The notes beneath the pieces were generated by a model that was not told the origin of the DNA, did no database searches, and worked only from the letters and a program-made list of their open reading frames with translations. From Kocuria salsicia (GTDB taxonomy: Bacteria > Actinomycetota > Actinomycetes > Actinomycetales > Micrococcaceae): a DNA stretch of 64,000 nucleotides. Shown here in pieces: positions 16,901 to 28,864 of this stretch (its first letter is position 1; every line of letters starts with the position of its first letter). Made by a program: the position numbers and the translations under genes. Location: positions 186,001-250,000 of the forward strand of contig NZ_VELE01000001.1 of the NCBI RefSeq assembly GCF_007681555.1, given 5' to 3'.

Positions 16901-19900
16901 CCAGGTCGGTCAGCGCCGCGAGGGTGCGGTCCAGAGCCCACTGAGCACGCTCGGTCGAGACCGTCTCGGGGTGGTGCTCGCACGTGACGGTCCCGGAGCC
17001 GGGAGTGCCGTCCCCGGGGTCAACGTCGAGCACCATCGCATAGTGGGTGGCGTCCAGGGCCTGCGCCCGCAGCACACCAGCGCCGGCGAACGGACCGTTC
17101 GGGTCCTCCCGGTCCATCGCGGTGTTGCGGTGCACCACGAGGGTGTCGAAGAGCGTGGCGTGACCCGCGGCCCGCTGGATCTCGCCCAGCCCGGCGCGGT
17201 GGTGGGCGCTCATCGCCCCCTGCTGCGCGAAGGCGCGGCGCACCACGTCCCGGACCGTCTGGTGCGGTCGGGTGCTCAGGCGCGCGGCCACGGTGTTCAG
17301 GGCCAGGCCCACCATGCGCTCGGCCCCGGGCACGGAGGGGTCGCGGCCGGTCACGGCGCTGCCGAGGACGACGTCGTCGCGGCCGGTCAGCTGCTGCAGC
17401 GTCACTCCCCACGCCACGTGGAACAGGGTGGCCCGGCTGACACCGAGCTCCCGGGCGCGGGCGGTCACGGCGGCGTCGAGCTCCGCGCCCAGGGGACGGG
17501 TAACGAGCTGCGGCACGGGCTCGGCCAGGGGCGCGGGGCCGGCCACGAGGGTCGGCTCGTCGATCCCGGCCAGGTGCTCGCGCCAGGCCGCGGTGTCCGC
17601 GTTCACGTCCCGGGAGGCCACGTGACGCAGGTGCTCACGGAAGTCCGCCGGCTGCGGCAGGACAGACTCGTCCTGGCCCGGGGCAGCGACGAGCGTGAAC
17701 AGCTCCTCGAAGAGCACCGCCTGGGACCACGCGTCCGTGAGCAGGTGGTGCTGCGTGACCACCAGTTCGCTCGTGCCGTCCGGAAGGTGCACGGCGAGCG
17801 CGCCGATCAGCGGCGGGCGCTGCGGGTCGATGCGCCGGTGGAATTGCGCCGACGCCGCCCGCTCCACCTCGGCGGGCGAGTCCACCGTGGTCTCGTGCCA
17901 CGGCATGGGCCCCTCCGGCAGCAGGAACTGCACGGGCGCGGGCACCCCGCGGTGGGTGAAGCCCGCCCGCAGCATCGGGTGACGCCGGTACACGGCGTCG
18001 CACGCGCGGTGCACGGCCGTGAGATCCACGTCCTCCCCCAGCGTGAAGCGGTGCTGGACCACGTAGGCGTCCGCGCCGTCCGCTCCGTCCACGAGCGACT
18101 GGAGGTACATGCCCTCCTGCAGCGGCGTCAGCGGCAGCACCTCCTGCCACTGCGGAGCCAGCCCCTCCAAGACCTCCCGCAGCTCGGGGGTCACCGGGAC
18201 GGACAAGGCGTCCGCGGGGATGGCCGTGCGCGTTTCGGCCCCGGTGCTGCCGGAGTCGACGGCGCTGTCACTGCCCTCGCCGCTGGTGATGTTGGCGGCA
18301 TTCCCGGAACTGGTGGTGCTGTCGGTGCCCTCGGCACCCTTCACACTGACTGTGCTCTGGGCCCCCGTGGCGCCCTTGGCATCCACCGTGCTCGCGGTGC
18401 GCCGGGCGCTCGCGGCCAGCTCACCCAGGCCGGGGTGCGTGAAGACGTCCGTGACCGTGAGGTCCCAGCCGCTCTCCCGCAGACCCGCGACCAGGCGCAG
18501 GGAGGAGATGCTGTCCCCGCCCAGCCCGAAGAAGTCGTCCTCCGGCCCGCTGCCGGTCAGGCCGAGCAGCTCGTCCACGGCGCTGCACACGGCACGCTCC
18601 ACCTCGGTGCGCGGTGCGATCCCGCCCGCCGTGGAACCGTCCGGCTCCGGCAGGGCGGCGCGGTCGATCTTGCCGTTCGGGGTCGTCGGCAGGCACGGAA
18701 CCACCGTGACGACCGCCGGAACCATGTACTCCGGCAGCAGCTCGCGCAGGGCGTCCCGGGCAGCCGCAGCGGAGCTCTGCCCCGCGGCGTCGTCGTCCCC
18801 GGTGGGAACCACGTAGCCGAGCAGCCGGTGCTCGCCGCTGGGATCGGGACGCGCGCACGCGGCCGCGGCGCGCACGCCGGGCAGCGAGCGCAGCGCGGTC
18901 TCGACCTCGCCGAGCTCGATGCGGTACCCGCGGACCTTGACCTGGTCGTCCACGCGCCGCAGGAAGTGCAGCCGTCCCTCGCGGCGCGCCACCAGGTCAC
19001 CGGTGCGGTAGAGCCTGGCCCCCGGGTGCGCGGGGTCGGCAACGAAGCGCGCCGCGGTCTGGGCCGGTCGACCCAGATATCCCCGAGCCACCTGGACGCC
19101 GCCCAGGTAGAGCTCTCCGGCGACGCCGTCTGGCACGGGCCGGAGGGCGTCGTCGAGCACCGTGGCGTCCACACCCTCCCATGGGGTGCCGATCGGCACG
19201 GCGCCGGAGCCCGTGAGGTCCTCGGCCCTGACCGGCTCGTGGGTCACCCACACGGTGGCCTCGGTGGGTCCGTACACGTTGCGGACCTCCGCGCAGCGCT
19301 GCCGCATGCGCGCGGCGAGGTCCCGGTCCAGGGCCTCACCGCCCACGAGAGCGCGCACCCGGCTCAGGTCCACGTCCTCGTGCTCCGCGGCCTCCACGAG
19401 ACCGCGCCACAGGGAGGGCGTGGCCTGCAGGACGTCCGCATCCGCCCGGGCGACGACGCGCAGCAGGGCCTCGGGATCGCGGACGGTTGCGCGGTCCGCG
19501 AGGTGCACGGTGCCGCCCACGCACAGCGGCGCGAACAGCTCCAGGCCGGAGATGTCGAACGCCACGGTGGTCACCGCGACGAGCGCGTCCCGGTCCCGGA
19601 CCCAGCCCAGCGCTGCCACGGAGCGCAGGAACGCGGCGATGTTCGCCCGCGTGACCATGACGCCCTTGGGCCGCCCGGTGGAGCCGGAGGTGTGCAGGAC
19701 GTAGGCCAGGCCGTCGTCTGCGGCGGGGATCTCGGGCAGGGCCGAGGTGGTCAGGTCGCCGGCTGCCGACGCCGTCTCTCCGGCGCTGTCCACGCCTTCC
19801 TCTTCCGGGGCGCCGGGAGCGCCCAGCAGCAGCACGTCCGCGCCGGCCGCGGGAAGCCCGGCGGCGAGCTCGGCCGTGGAGACTACGAGGGCCACCATGG

Positions 19901-22900
19901 CGTCCTCGAGCACCTGGCTCGTGCGCTGGCGGGGGTGGTCCGGGTCCAGCGGGACGTAGACCGCACCCACGCGCTGCACCGCGAGCAGGGCGGTCAGCAG
20001 CGAGCGGTCGCGCGGCAGGGCCACGGCCACCATCGACTGCTCCCCCACCCCGCGGGCGACCAGCCTCGCGGCGAGCTCGCGCACCGCGGCGTCGAGCTCG
20101 GCGTAGGAAAGGTCTCCCTGGGCATCCCGCAGCGCCACGCGGTGCGGTGTCCGTGCCACCTGGGCCGCGAAGGCCCGGGGAACGCTCGGCACGCCCTCGT
20201 TCGGGAGGCAGGGGACGACGTCATCGTGCGCGTCCGTCCCGCTCGGAACCCGGGTCTCCGCGGGGCCCGCGTTCACTGCCGTGTCCCGGTTCGCCGCGGG
20301 GCGATGGCCCTCTGCCGCACGGCCGGACTCCGCAGGATCATGACGCTCTGCAGAACGGCGGGCCTCCGCAGAACGGTGGGGCTGCGCAGGCCGGTGGATC
20401 TCGCGGGAGGCCTCGTCCGCCACCGTCAGCGCGGCAACGGCGCGACGCGGGTCCTCGACCACCTGCTCCAGCACGCGCAGCACTCGGTGCGCGAGGGCGG
20501 AGACGGTCTCGGCGTCGAAGAGGTCCGCGAACCCCACAACGCGCAGCGAGGAGGTGTCCCCGTCCACGAGCCACACGCCCACGTCGAAGCGCGAGGTGGT
20601 GGTGCGCACGGTGACCTCGGAGGTCTCCAGTGCGCCGATCCCCGGGGTCGGGGCGGGTGCCTCGTGCGAGACGAGCGTCTGGAACAGGGGGTGCCGGGCG
20701 CGCTGACGCTGGGGTGAGACGAGGTCCACGACCCGCTCGAACGGCAGCCCGCTGTGCTCCAGCGCCCGCAGGGAGGCACCCCGCACGGCAGCCAGGTTCT
20801 CGGCGACCGTGCCGGTGGCGTCCACCGCGCAGCGCACGACCATCGAGTTCACGAAGTACCCCACGGCACGCTGCTCGTCCGCGAGGTCCTCGCGCAGTGC
20901 CACCGTGCTGCCGAGGGGAATGTCCCGCCCGGCGCCGTGCAGCCACCACGTGAGTGCCACGGCGTTGCGCAGCAGCATGAGGGGCGTGACGCCGTGCTCG
21001 CCGCACACGCGGTCCATGCGTTCGCGCAGCTCTGTGGGGACCTCCAGCACGTCCGTGTGGCCCTCGTGCCCCGGAGTCTCCGGGCGGGGACGGTCCAGGG
21101 GCAGGTCGAGCTCCGCGGGCAGGCCGCGCAGCTCCTCGGACCAGAAGCTCTCGTCCGCCGCCGTCTGCTCGGGGTCCTCGGCGGCGGGCTCGTCGTGCGG
21201 GGGCTCGGGCCACTGCGGTGCGCGCCCGGCGGCCCGCGCCCCGTAGGCGTCGGAGAGGTCCGCGAGCAGGGGCTGGACGGACTCCGCGTCGATCGCCACG
21301 TGGTGCACCACGACCAGCAGCAGCGCCGTGTCCCCGCCGGTCCACAGATCCGCGCGGGCCGGGGCCTCACGGGTGATGTCGACGGCCTGGGCCGGGTCAG
21401 CCAGGTGCTCGGCGACGACGCCCTCCAGCGTCTCGCGGCTCGGAGCGGTCTCCGCCAAGGTACCGGGGAGGTCGTGCACGCGCAGCGCGGGCAGCTCCTC
21501 TCCCTCCAGCACGCGCACGCCCGCGGTGCCGTCACGCTGGGCGGGGAACACGGTGCGCAGGGCGCGGTGGCGCAGCACGACGTCGTGCCAGGCCGCCCGC
21601 AGTGCCTCCGCGTCCACGGCGCCGCGCAGTTCGAGGGCCACCGGCACGTCGTAGACCGTGGACGGGCCCTCCAGCTGCTGCACAAACCACAGCCGTTGCT
21701 GCGCGGGAGTCAGGACCGGAGCGGAGCTGGTCGGGCCCTCCGCGCCACCCCGTGCGCCGTCCTCGATCCGGGGCGTGTCCTGCGCGTCTGCACGGTTCTG
21801 TGCAATCGCATGGTCTTGAGGCACCGCGCCGTGCTGCGACACGGCAGGGTCGCGGGGCACCTGGTTGTCACCGGACACGGCGTCGTCCGGAGACGCCCCG
21901 TCCGCAGACGACACCGCCCCGCCCTCCGCGAGCCGCGCAATGGCGGCCGGGGTGCGGGCGTCGAGCACCTGCACGAGGGAGACGGTGATGCCGCGTCGCC
22001 TCAGCCTGCCGAGCAGGCGCATGGCGGTCAGGGAGTGCCCGCCGAGCGCAAAGAAGTCCTCGTCGACGTCCATTCCGGAGCGGCCCAGCAGCTCGGCCAT
22101 CTCCGCGGCCACGACGGTGGCGACGCCGTCCGTCGCGGTCGACGTCGCCCTGGGCGTCCCGGAGGTGGATGACGGCGTACCCGCCGTCCCCGGCGCGGCG
22201 GCGGCCGTCCTGGCGCTCTCCGATGCCTGGGCCGACGCGCCGGTCGTCTCGCCCTCCGTCTGCCCGTCCTCGGCGGTCGGGGCCGCGCCCGTCACACGGG
22301 ACGATGTCGCCTGTTCCCCGATGGGGGTTCCACCGTGCTCGGGCGTCGGCCGCCCCTCCTCGGCCACAGATCCGCCGTGCCCGGCCGCAAGCTGCGCCAC
22401 CGTCACGGTGGGATCCCCGGCCACGGCCTCGAGGGCGCGGGCCAGTTCCGCCCACAACCGCTGCGCGGTCTGCTCGGCCACGCGCGTCGGATCGTGCTCC
22501 ACAACCACGCGGAACTCGTTCCCCGGCGGCACCATCACGTTGAGCGGGTAGTGGGTCCCGCCCGCGCTGCTGATACCGGTGACGCGCGGCAGTGCCTCCT
22601 GCCCGGCGTCGTCGGCCGGGGCGTTCTCGTAGACGACGAGCGAGTCGAAGAGCTCGCCCAGCCCCACGGCGCGCTCGATCTCGGCGAGCGCCGCCGACTC
22701 GTGCGCGGACATCCCCGCCTGCTCGCCCTGCAGCCGGGCGAAGGCCTCGAGCAGGGGCTCGTCGCGGCGCAGCGTGAGCCGGGCGGGCAGCGTGTTGGCG
22801 AAGAGACCCGCGGTGTTCTCGATGCCGGGCAGGTCCGTGGGGCGCCCGGACACGGTGACGCCGAAGACGACGTCGTCGTGGCCCGTCACGGCGGCGAGCG

Positions 22901-25900
22901 CCACGGCCCACGCGCCCTGCAGCACGGTGTTGGGGGTGAGCCCGTTCGTCCGCGCCACCTCGACGAGGCGCTGCGCGGTTCCCGGAGCGAGGGACAGGTC
23001 CTGTCGGGTCTGCTCCGTCCTCCCACCGGCGGTCTCCGACGGCTCGGTGCCGAGCACCGTGGGGTGCTCGAGTCCGGCCAGGCGGGTGCGCCACGCCTCC
23101 AGGGCGGCGTCGGCCCCGGCGCTGATCCGGGCGACGTGCGCGCCGAACGGCAGGGCCGTGGGCAGCTCGTCCCCCTCGCCGCGGTACAAGGCCATGAGGT
23201 CGCGCACCATCAGGGGCGTGGACCAGCCGTCCGTGACCAGGTGGTGCGCGCCGAGGATCAGCACGCTGCGCTCCGGGCCCAGCCGCACCAGCGTGGCGGC
23301 CACGAGCGGTGCCCTGGCCACGTCCACCGGGCGGTGGGACATCTCGGTCAGCAGCGCCGTCACGGCGCGCTCGGCGGCGGCGTCCGGGGTCGCGCTCAGG
23401 TCCACGGTGCGCCACGGAACGGTCACCGCGCGCGGGACCACCTGCACGGGCTCGCCCACGGTGGTCGCGTCGAACGCCGCGCGCAGCACCGGGTGGCGCC
23501 GCAGCACGGCGTCAAAGGCATCCTGCAGCCGCTGCGGGTCCACGGCCCCCTCGATCTCCAGCGCGGCCGCGAGGACGTAGGCGTCCGCCTCTCCGTCGGA
23601 GAGCGCGTGGAAGAGCAGGCCCTCCTGCAGCGGGGACAGCGGCAGCACGTCCGCCACGGGGCCGTGCTCGCGTTCGAGGGCGTCGATGTCCGGCTGTGGG
23701 AGGCGGTGGGTCAGGTCCGAGGGACTCGCTCCCCCGGCGTTCTCGTTCAGAAGCAGGTGCAGGTGCACCGCGGCGGCAGCCTCGCGCAGGGACTGACCCA
23801 GGGTGTCGAGGTCCGCGGCGGAGAACACGCCGCCCGCGGCGCGCAGCTCGATCCCCAGCCCCGGCTCCGGGCCCGCCTTCTGGAAGACGTTGACGGTCAG
23901 CGCCTCGGTCAGGCGCCGCTCGGGGGACTCGACGACGGCGAAGGAGCGGTCACCGTCCGTGGACCAGCCATCCGGGTCCTCCTCGGACGCGGCGATCACG
24001 TTGAGCACGACCTCCGGCTCGGCCAGATCCGCGAGACGCTCCCGGCCCAGCGGGTCGAGGTGGCGCAGGATGCCGTACCCGGCGGTGTCCGGGCTCGTGC
24101 GGCGCGCCTCCTTGGCCGCGCGCAGCAGCGCGGAGAGTGCTGACCCGCCGCCGAGCATGTCGTCGAGGTCCTCGGCGCCGAGCACGCGGGCGCGGACGAC
24201 GGCGTCAGTCCCGGAGTCGGTTCCGGAATCGTCGCCGACAACGGGGTGGCCGAGCGCGTCCGACGCCACGTGAACGGGCGACTCGGTGGTGAACCACCCG
24301 ACCGTGCCCGAGAGGTCGCAGCCCGGGGCGAGGGTGTCACGGCCGTGGCCCTCGACCGTCACCGGCCGCAGCGCCGCGGCGGGCAGTCCGCGCGCGTGGT
24401 CGAAGCGGGCGAGGGCGAGGCTCACGACGGCGAGCACCACCTCGTCGGGGCGCATGCGGTACGCCTCGGGTGCGGTCTCACGCACCGCCCGTGCGACGTC
24501 GCCGGTGATCTCGAGGTCCGCCGTGCGGACGGTGGCCACGGTGTCGACAGCCGGGTCCAGGCGACGGCCGCCCAGGGGCGCGGCGGGGCCGGAGCGGAGC
24601 ACACGCTCCCAGTGGGGGAGGTCCTCACGCACGGTGTCCGAACCGGCGCGGGCAGCCATCACATCCATGGCGTGGCGCCACGAGCACGGCACGTCGTCCG
24701 TCTCGGGAAGGGTCCCCGCCACGGCGGCCTCGTACGCGCACTCGAGGTCCGCGGTGAGGATCTGCCAGGAGACGGCGTCCACCGCGAGGTGGTGCACGAC
24801 GAGCACAAGTTGGTCCCCCGTGGGCTGCTCCGCGACCACCGGCTGTGCGGCGTTCACGGCCACCACGGCCGCGCGGATCACGACGCCCGCGCGGGGGTCG
24901 AGCTCCGCCACGAGCGCCTCCGCGTGGTCCTCCACGCAATGCCCGGAATGGCCAGCGGCGCCAGTCGCAGCGGCGTCGTTCTCGGCGCGATGCTCCGACC
25001 CGGCGAGGACGTCCTCGGCGAGCACCGCACCGGCCCGGCGCACCAGCAGAGCGGGTTCCCCACCGGTGGTGTCGAGCACCAGGCGCAGGCAGTCGTGACG
25101 GTCCAGGACCGTCTGCAGCGCACGCGCGAGGGCGTCGCGGTCCAGGGAGGTGGCCGTGTCCAGCACGACCCACTGCGCGTGGCCCGCCAGTGCCCGGTCG
25201 TTCGGCGCGGCAGCGAGCTGGGTGCGCACCAACGGTGAGAGCGCCACGCGCCCCACGGGGAGGTCCACGTCGGCGCGGGAGGGGGCCGCGGCATCGTCGA
25301 GCTCCTCTCCCGTGCCGCCCTCGGCCCGAGCGGCCGCGAGCGCGGCAATGTCCGTGTTCGAGGCCGCGGCGCGCGTAGCGACCACGGCCAACGGTGTGCC
25401 GTTGAGCAGGTCCTGGGCGGCGATGTCCAGGCCCGCGCGGCGGGATGCGCCCACCACGCTCAGCGCGCTGATGCTGTCCCCGCCCTGGGAGACGAAGTCC
25501 CGGTCCAGTGCCACGGGAGCGCAGCTCGCCCCGCGGCGGCGGCCGAGCACCTCGGCCACCACACGCGTGAGCACTTCCTCCGCCGGGGTCCGTGCCCCGC
25601 GGATTCTCTCCTGCACGTGCGGTGCGGGCAGGGCGGAGCGGTCCACCTTGCCGCCGACCGTGACGGGGAACGCCTCGAGCACCACCACGTGGGCGGGCAC
25701 CAGGTGCGACGGCGCGCGGCGTGCCAGGCCCTCGCGCACTGCCCCGGCCTCCAGGCGGGCACCGCGCGACGGCACCACGTGCGCCACGAGGCTCGCGTCC
25801 TCGTCCCGACCCTGCACGCCGACCACCGCCCCGGCCACGCCGGGGACCTCGTGCAGCAGCGCCTCCACCTCGGCGGGCTCCACGCGCTGACCGCGGATCT

Positions 25901-28517
25901 CCACCTGGTCATCTGCGCGGCCCAGCAGCAGGTAGCCCACGCCGGGCTCCCAGCGGGCGAGGTCGCCCGTGCGGTACAGGCGCCCACCCGGTGTGAAGGG
26001 ATCGGCGACGAAGCGCGTGGCTGTTTCGATCGCACGGGTCCGGTAGCCGCGGGCGAGCTGCGGGCCGCCCAGGTAGACCTCTCCCGTTTCACCGTCCGGC
26101 ACGGGCTGCAGATCGGTGTCCAGCAGGTGGGCGGTGAGGCCGGCCAGGGGCCTCCCAATCGTGGGGGTCTGCCCGGTCACCGGCGCCGCCACGGCGTCCA
26201 CCGTGGACTCGGTGGGCCCGTAGAGGTTCCACGCGAGCTTCCCCGAGGCCACGACGTCGTGCCACAGGGATGTGGGCAGCGTCTCGCCGCCCAGGATCAG
26301 CGTGGTGGGCGCGGGCAGCTGCAGCAGGCCGAACTCCACAAGCACCCCGGCCAGCGACGGCGTGGAGTCCAGCACATCGATCCCGTCCTCCGCGAGCGCG
26401 TCCAGGAAGGCGAGGGCGTCCCCTGTCACGGTGGCGTCGTAGACGTGGACCGTGTGTCCGCCGAACAGCCAGGAGAGCTGGTCGATCGCGGCGTCGAACG
26501 TGAAGGACGCGGCGTGCGCCACGTGCAGGTGCGTGGTCTGCGCGCGCTGCTCGGACGGCGGGAAGAGCAGCGCGCGGTGGTGGGCGATCAGGTGGCCGAG
26601 CGCCGCCCGGGTCACCTCCACGCCCTTGGGGCGCCCGGTTGTCCCGGAGGTGTGCAGCAGATAGGCGAGGTTCTCCGGCCCGGCGGCGTCCGCGGGCTCG
26701 GACGCGGGGGCGTCCCAGCAGACCTGCTCCCACAGGATCCGGCGGGCACCCGGGCGCAGGGAGGCGTCGCCGTCCGCATCCGTGAGGACGACGTCCGCGC
26801 CGCCGTCCTCGGTGGTCGTACGACGCCGCTCGGCGGGGTGCGCGCGGTCCAGCGCCTGGAACGCGCCGCCCGCGAGCAGGGTGGCGAGCATGCCCAGGAC
26901 CATCTCGTGGCCGCGCGGCAGGTCCAGCACCACGACGTCCTCGGGCCCCACCCCCGCCTCCGTCAGACGTCCCGCGAGCACGCGGGCCCGGTGCACGAGC
27001 TCTGTGCCGGTGAGGGAGGTGCGGGAGTCCACGAGCACGGGCTCGTCCGGGCGGTGGAGCTCGATCTGCGCGACGGCCTGCGTGAGGTCCACGGGAGCGA
27101 AGGACTCGCCGACCTCCGCGGCACCGGCCGACGGACCCCGACGACGCTCGAGCGCCTCCCGTTCCTCACCCGCCAGCGCGGACACCGCCCCCAGGCGGGG
27201 CGCGTTCTCAGCGAGGAGCCCGCGCAGCAGCGTGACGAACCCGCGCAGCCGGGCGAGCGCGCGGTCACGAGTCACCCGGCTCGGGTCCGTCTCGAAGCCC
27301 AGCTGGATCTCGGTACCCTGCCCGGTGGGCAGCGGCGTGACCGTGAGACCCATGTCCTCTGGCGGGCCTCCGGCCACGTTGCGCAGCAGCCCGGGGACGC
27401 CGTGGAAGTCCAGCGCGGGGTTGAAGACCTTCACGTTGGCGCCCACCCCGTGCAGCAGGCCACCGGCGCCGGGCACCCCGAGGGCGCCGGGCAGGTCCTC
27501 ACCGCGGAAGCGCTGGTGCTCGCGCACGCCCACCATGGCTGCGAAGACCTTCGAAGCGAGGTCCGCGGCGGTGTCCTCGGCGGAGACCTGCACGCGCAGG
27601 GGCAGCACATTGACCGCCATGGCCGGGGTCTTCAGCGCGGCCGTGGTGGTGCGCACCATCATCGGCAGGGCCATGACGACGTCGCGGCGCCCGGTCAGCC
27701 GGTGCACGTACCCCGCGTACGCGCCGAGCAGCACGTCCACCCAGTTGCTGCCAGCGCGCGAGCCCAGGCTCTTCAGGCGATCGCTGTCCTGCGGGGAGAG
27801 CGTCTGCGTGATGTGCACGGTGCGCCCGCCGGAATGCTTCTCACCGCCCTCTCTGCCGCCGACCGGGGGCAGCGGGGTCATGGCGTCCACCCAGTAGCGC
27901 TCGTCCTGCGCGCGCTGCTCGCTCTGCCGGTACTCGCGGTCCTCGGTCACCAGATCTCGCAACGACCGGTAGCCGGACGGGGCCGCGGAATTGCCGGTGG
28001 TCACGGCGCGGTAGAGGGCAGCGATCCTGCGGCTCAGCCGTGCCGCCGAGTACCCGTCGATCACGAGGTGGTGGTAGAGCTGCACGAGCCACACGTGCTG
28101 GTCCGTCAGGCGCAGGATCGTGTACCGGAACAGCTCCCGCTCCACCATCGGCGCGCAACGCAGGGCCATGTCCGTGCGCTGCTCGTCCACGACCGCCGCG
28201 GCGAGCGCGAAGGGATCTGGTGCGGCCCGCAGGTCACGAATCTCGGGCCGGTATCCCGTCCCGTCCACGACACGCTGCTGCGCGGCGCCGTCGTGTTCAC
28301 GCACGCGCAGCCGCAGGGTCTCGGTCTCCGCGACGGCTTCGGAAACCGCGTCCGCCAGCCTCTGCGGGTCGACGTCCCCCGGGCCGATCTCCACGACCTC
28401 CCCCACCACGTAGTACGGGGACGTCGGATCGAGCCGCTGGGCGTTCCAGATCCCCTCCTGCGCGCCGGTGAGCGGAAACCACTCCGCGGGGTCAGGGAGG
28501 CTCGACGAGGACGCCAT
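13956..28517 (-). CDS. Giant siderophore NRPS: C-A-PCP-E / C-PCP / C-A-PCP / C-A-PCP-TE
   Basis: A 4853-residue synthetase. Order with approximate residues: C1 10-450 (HHLVIDG at 149; EntF-like starter type), A1 476-964, PCP1 (GGDSI near 1014), E 1090-1600 ([23 protein letters not shown]), C2 1610-2041 (HHLVTDG), linker, PCP2 (GGHSL near 2161), C3 2266-2700 (HHVAIDA), A2 2775-3290, PCP3 (GGDSI near 3335), C4 3455-3890 (HHLLTDA), A3 3912-4416, PCP4 (GGDSL, Ser 4463), TE 4585-4853 (GYSFGG near 4670, FSHAGL near the end). C1 should accept DHB from the separate ArCP. Codes suggest a cationic residue (made D by E), Gly, then N5-hydroxyornithine. It is driven from the iron box at 28561-28579; mbtH follows. 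The closest known logic I recall is the heterobactin synthetase. No internal stop or frameshift. Confidence 0.95.
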   Translation of the reverse strand: MASSSSLPDPAEWFPLTGAQEGIWNAQRLDPTSPYYVVGEVVEIGPGDVDPQRLADAVSEAVAETETLRLRVREHDGAAQQRVVDGTGYRPEIRDLRAAPDPFALAAAVVDEQRTDMALRCAPMVERELFRYTILRLTDQHVWLVQLYHHLVIDGYSAARLSRRIAALYRAVTTGNSAAPSGYRSLRDLVTEDREYRQSEQRAQDERYWVDAMTPLPPVGGREGGEKHSGGRTVHITQTLSPQDSDRLKSLGSRAGSNWVDVLLGAYAGYVHRLTGRRDVVMALPMMVRTTTAALKTPAMAVNVLPLRVQVSAEDTAADLASKVFAAMVGVREHQRFRGEDLPGALGVPGAGGLLHGVGANVKVFNPALDFHGVPGLLRNVAGGPPEDMGLTVTPLPTGQGTEIQLGFETDPSRVTRDRALARLRGFVTLLRGLLAENAPRLGAVSALAGEEREALERRRGPSAGAAEVGESFAPVDLTQAVAQIELHRPDEPVLVDSRTSLTGTELVHRARVLAGRLTEAGVGPEDVVVLDLPRGHEMVLGMLATLLAGGAFQALDRAHPAERRRTTTEDGGADVVLTDADGDASLRPGARRILWEQVCWDAPASEPADAAGPENLAYLLHTSGTTGRPKGVEVTRAALGHLIAHHRALLFPPSEQRAQTTHLHVAHAASFTFDAAIDQLSWLFGGHTVHVYDATVTGDALAFLDALAEDGIDVLDSTPSLAGVLVEFGLLQLPAPTTLILGGETLPTSLWHDVVASGKLAWNLYGPTESTVDAVAAPVTGQTPTIGRPLAGLTAHLLDTDLQPVPDGETGEVYLGGPQLARGYRTRAIETATRFVADPFTPGGRLYRTGDLARWEPGVGYLLLGRADDQVEIRGQRVEPAEVEALLHEVPGVAGAVVGVQGRDEDASLVAHVVPSRGARLEAGAVREGLARRAPSHLVPAHVVVLEAFPVTVGGKVDRSALPAPHVQERIRGARTPAEEVLTRVVAEVLGRRRGASCAPVALDRDFVSQGGDSISALSVVGASRRAGLDIAAQDLLNGTPLAVVATRAAASNTDIAALAAARAEGGTGEELDDAAAPSRADVDLPVGRVALSPLVRTQLAAAPNDRALAGHAQWVVLDTATSLDRDALARALQTVLDRHDCLRLVLDTTGGEPALLVRRAGAVLAEDVLAGSEHRAENDAAATGAAGHSGHCVEDHAEALVAELDPRAGVVIRAAVVAVNAAQPVVAEQPTGDQLVLVVHHLAVDAVSWQILTADLECAYEAAVAGTLPETDDVPCSWRHAMDVMAARAGSDTVREDLPHWERVLRSGPAAPLGGRRLDPAVDTVATVRTADLEITGDVARAVRETAPEAYRMRPDEVVLAVVSLALARFDHARGLPAAALRPVTVEGHGRDTLAPGCDLSGTVGWFTTESPVHVASDALGHPVVGDDSGTDSGTDAVVRARVLGAEDLDDMLGGGSALSALLRAAKEARRTSPDTAGYGILRHLDPLGRERLADLAEPEVVLNVIAASEEDPDGWSTDGDRSFAVVESPERRLTEALTVNVFQKAGPEPGLGIELRAAGGVFSAADLDTLGQSLREAAAAVHLHLLLNENAGGASPSDLTHRLPQPDIDALEREHGPVADVLPLSPLQEGLLFHALSDGEADAYVLAAALEIEGAVDPQRLQDAFDAVLRRHPVLRAAFDATTVGEPVQVVPRAVTVPWRTVDLSATPDAAAERAVTALLTEMSHRPVDVARAPLVAATLVRLGPERSVLILGAHHLVTDGWSTPLMVRDLMALYRGEGDELPTALPFGAHVARISAGADAALEAWRTRLAGLEHPTVLGTEPSETAGGRTEQTRQDLSLAPGTAQRLVEVARTNGLTPNTVLQGAWAVALAAVTGHDDVVFGVTVSGRPTDLPGIENTAGLFANTLPARLTLRRDEPLLEAFARLQGEQAGMSAHESAALAEIERAVGLGELFDSLVVYENAPADDAGQEALPRVTGISSAGGTHYPLNVMVPPGNEFRVVVEHDPTRVAEQTAQRLWAELARALEAVAGDPTVTVAQLAAGHGGSVAEEGRPTPEHGGTPIGEQATSSRVTGAAPTAEDGQTEGETTGASAQASESARTAAAAPGTAGTPSSTSGTPRATSTATDGVATVVAAEMAELLGRSGMDVDEDFFALGGHSLTAMRLLGRLRRRGITVSLVQVLDARTPAAIARLAEGGAVSSADGASPDDAVSGDNQVPRDPAVSQHGAVPQDHAIAQNRADAQDTPRIEDGARGGAEGPTSSAPVLTPAQQRLWFVQQLEGPSTVYDVPVALELRGAVDAEALRAAWHDVVLRHRALRTVFPAQRDGTAGVRVLEGEELPALRVHDLPGTLAETAPSRETLEGVVAEHLADPAQAVDITREAPARADLWTGGDTALLLVVVHHVAIDAESVQPLLADLSDAYGARAAGRAPQWPEPPHDEPAAEDPEQTAADESFWSEELRGLPAELDLPLDRPRPETPGHEGHTDVLEVPTELRERMDRVCGEHGVTPLMLLRNAVALTWWLHGAGRDIPLGSTVALREDLADEQRAVGYFVNSMVVRCAVDATGTVAENLAAVRGASLRALEHSGLPFERVVDLVSPQRQRARHPLFQTLVSHEAPAPTPGIGALETSEVTVRTTTSRFDVGVWLVDGDTSSLRVVGFADLFDAETVSALAHRVLRVLEQVVEDPRRAVAALTVADEASREIHRPAQPHRSAEARRSAERHDPAESGRAAEGHRPAANRDTAVNAGPAETRVPSGTDAHDDVVPCLPNEGVPSVPRAFAAQVARTPHRVALRDAQGDLSYAELDAAVRELAARLVARGVGEQSMVAVALPRDRSLLTALLAVQRVGAVYVPLDPDHPRQRTSQVLEDAMVALVVSTAELAAGLPAAGADVLLLGAPGAPEEEGVDSAGETASAAGDLTTSALPEIPAADDGLAYVLHTSGSTGRPKGVMVTRANIAAFLRSVAALGWVRDRDALVAVTTVAFDISGLELFAPLCVGGTVHLADRATVRDPEALLRVVARADADVLQATPSLWRGLVEAAEHEDVDLSRVRALVGGEALDRDLAARMRQRCAEVRNVYGPTEATVWVTHEPVRAEDLTGSGAVPIGTPWEGVDATVLDDALRPVPDGVAGELYLGGVQVARGYLGRPAQTAARFVADPAHPGARLYRTGDLVARREGRLHFLRRVDDQVKVRGYRIELGEVETALRSLPGVRAAAACARPDPSGEHRLLGYVVPTGDDDAAGQSSAAAARDALRELLPEYMVPAVVTVVPCLPTTPNGKIDRAALPEPDGSTAGGIAPRTEVERAVCSAVDELLGLTGSGPEDDFFGLGGDSISSLRLVAGLRESGWDLTVTDVFTHPGLGELAASARRTASTVDAKGATGAQSTVSVKGAEGTDSTTSSGNAANITSGEGSDSAVDSGSTGAETRTAIPADALSVPVTPELREVLEGLAPQWQEVLPLTPLQEGMYLQSLVDGADGADAYVVQHRFTLGEDVDLTAVHRACDAVYRRHPMLRAGFTHRGVPAPVQFLLPEGPMPWHETTVDSPAEVERAASAQFHRRIDPQRPPLIGALAVHLPDGTSELVVTQHHLLTDAWSQAVLFEELFTLVAAPGQDESVLPQPADFREHLRHVASRDVNADTAAWREHLAGIDEPTLVAGPAPLAEPVPQLVTRPLGAELDAAVTARARELGVSRATLFHVAWGVTLQQLTGRDDVVLGSAVTGRDPSVPGAERMVGLALNTVAARLSTRPHQTVRDVVRRAFAQQGAMSAHHRAGLGEIQRAAGHATLFDTLVVHRNTAMDREDPNGPFAGAGVLRAQALDATHYAMVLDVDPGDGTPGSGTVTCEHHPETVSTERAQWALDRTLAALTDLARGDAAHTRMAEVAVAAPRPSAVLAPAPVPVPGPGEPGGSVDRLLRDLARRSPESPSLVCGDVRWNARQVDERVQRLAAVLADRGIGRGDVVGIRLPRTADHIVAIFAVMRTGAAYLPLDGNQPVERAAQLLADSHASGLVRGGDWDEVPGAQDAPFAVVDLDDAAVRAVLDGTVPAPAVDQNRLTGPANPDQPAYVIYTSGSTGRPKGVLVGHRGLTTMYHNHAAEIFEPTVARLGERLRVAHTVNFAFDMSWEELFWMLHGHQVHVVDDRLRLQTAELVAHYHRVGIDVINVTPTYARELLGHGLLEGPRHPGLVLLGGEAVPQELWTLLRETPGVSGYDLYGPTEFTINAFGSPVEESTSPCLGRPVRNARAAVLDSSLREVPEGAVGELYLSGDGLAHGYVGMPGRTATTFVADPQRSGQRMYRTGDLVRREPGDRLVYCGRSDRQLKIRGMRVEPGETEAAAESLPGVASCAVDVRGGDAARHLVAWVTADDGAVLDPAVLRERLRELLPAHQVPRRVTVVEKMPVTANGKLDRAALPDEPGRAEGAGSPRTEAERGVCDAVAAVLELDAAEVDVTGSFADHGGDSLAAMRVASHVERHAGFTVAVAELLAGTSLARIAEASDGSQDPVEDDAARDAFPGDGTGLASDDTRDPASEATATVPETDAGEVPLEVPAERETPVPGAPTPAQPSSAQPSSAPSTRLTPPTPAQPAREVLHLRRGEGVPLWCLHPGGGFAWPFLPLATRLGERPVNGVQLPTVEDAADRGIDTMRGLARFYADLIQEEQPEGPYDLLGYSFGGTAAHHVAAELTARGERVSSLTVLDAHPAGRATSHRSAAARRTRGELPDEHVIELAGLAEDFATRSPEVLDALRENLQRCTALLTTSEPCAYDGPVTLVVADRLRPGFAEKQEEGVSRPGQDDWDPENAWRACHRGELTVHRLPFSHAGLASPEGWDTILPLLPPAPTRTTAARSQGR
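15270..16782 (-). other. NRPS adenylation domain A3, predicted N5-hydroxyornithine
   Basis: I aligned [26 protein letters not shown] and [10 protein letters not shown] to GrsA. The specificity residues read D-M-E-N-L-G-L-I-N-K, the same as the code I know for (formyl-)N5-hydroxyornithine in hydroxamate siderophores. The N-hydroxylase gene in the same locus supplies such a substrate. The core motif [11 protein letters not shown] is intact. Confidence 0.85.
18645..20195 (-). other. NRPS adenylation domain A2, predicted glycine
   Basis: [25 protein letters not shown] and [10 protein letters not shown] give D-I-L-Q-L-G-V-V-W-K. This matches the glycine code of DhbF-type enzymes (DILQLGLIWK) at all positions except two conservative hydrophobic ones. 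Core motif [11 protein letters not shown] is intact. Confidence 0.82.
21920..23690 (-). other. NRPS module 2 without adenylation domain (C2-linker-PCP2)
   Basis: C2 has a typical post-epimerase start ([12 protein letters not shown]) and an intact HHLVTDG. Between its end and PCP2 ([13 protein letters not shown]), where about 500 residues of A domain are expected, there are only about 90 residues rich in Ala, Gly, Ser, Thr, Glu and Pro. PCP2 keeps its serine. The module therefore must be loaded by another A domain or be passed over. Confidence 0.88.
25625..27090 (-). other. NRPS adenylation domain A1, cationic side chain likely
   Basis: [25 protein letters not shown] and [10 protein letters not shown] give D-A-D-D-I-G-L-V-D-K. 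I do not know an identical published code. The acidic residues at positions 239, 278 and 331 suggest Arg, Orn or Lys. The E domain that follows would make the D-form. Confidence 0.65.
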
Positions 28518-28560
28518 GCGAGACTGGGTTCCTTCCGGGGACGGGCTGGGACAACGCGTA

Positions 28561-28579
28561 TTAGGGTAGCCTATCCTTA
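28561..28579. promoter_or_regulatory. IdeR/DtxR iron box, shared by NRPS and ArCP
   Basis: TTAGGGTAGCCTATCCTTA, nearly identical to the first box, lies between the divergent NRPS (start 28517) and ArCP (start 28614). Both genes have leaders of about 30-40 bases with ribosome sites, unlike dhbC and dhbA. Confidence 0.9.
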
Positions 28580-28613
28580 GCTAATTTCACTGTCGGAGCG
28601 AGAGGAACACACG

Positions 28614-28835
28614 GTGGCGGAGATCATCGAGGAGCTGCGCGGCGAGGTCGCCACGGCACTGGGCGTCGCGCCCGAGCAGGTGGACACGTCCGCGGACCTG
28701 ACCGACCTGGGGTTGGACTCTGTACGCCTCATGGGCGTGGTCGAGGGGATCATCGCGCGCGGCTACGACGTCGACTACGTGGACCTCGCCGAGGACCCCC
28801 GGCTCGACGCCTGGCGGGGCCTGCTGGAGGCCTGA
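28614..28835 (+). CDS. Stand-alone aryl carrier protein
   Basis: A 73-residue carrier protein with the phosphopantetheine site DLGLDSVRLMGVVE, whose Ser is followed by Val-Arg as in EntB/DhbB-type aryl carriers. It should be primed by the PPTase, loaded with DHB by the DhbE ligase and docked to C1 of the NRPS. GTG start with a ribosome site (gagagg) about 8 bases upstream. It is divergent from the NRPS on the shared iron box and convergent with dhbA. It replaces the missing C-terminal domain of the isochorismatase. Confidence 0.93.
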   Translation: MAEIIEELRGEVATALGVAPEQVDTSADLTDLGLDSVRLMGVVEGIIARGYDVDYVDLAEDPRLDAWRGLLEA

Positions 28836-28864
28836 GCCCCGGCCCACGGGCGGGCCCGACGACC

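Noticed and set aside
16881-20717. Long plus-strand frame opposite the NRPS (1278 codons)
   Set aside because: Mirror of NRPS codons; no domain and no ribosome site.
13956-28517. Possibility that the NRPS is two or more genes joined by sequencing error
   Set aside because: The frame is continuous, linkers lack start-stop junctions and the module logic ends in one TE.
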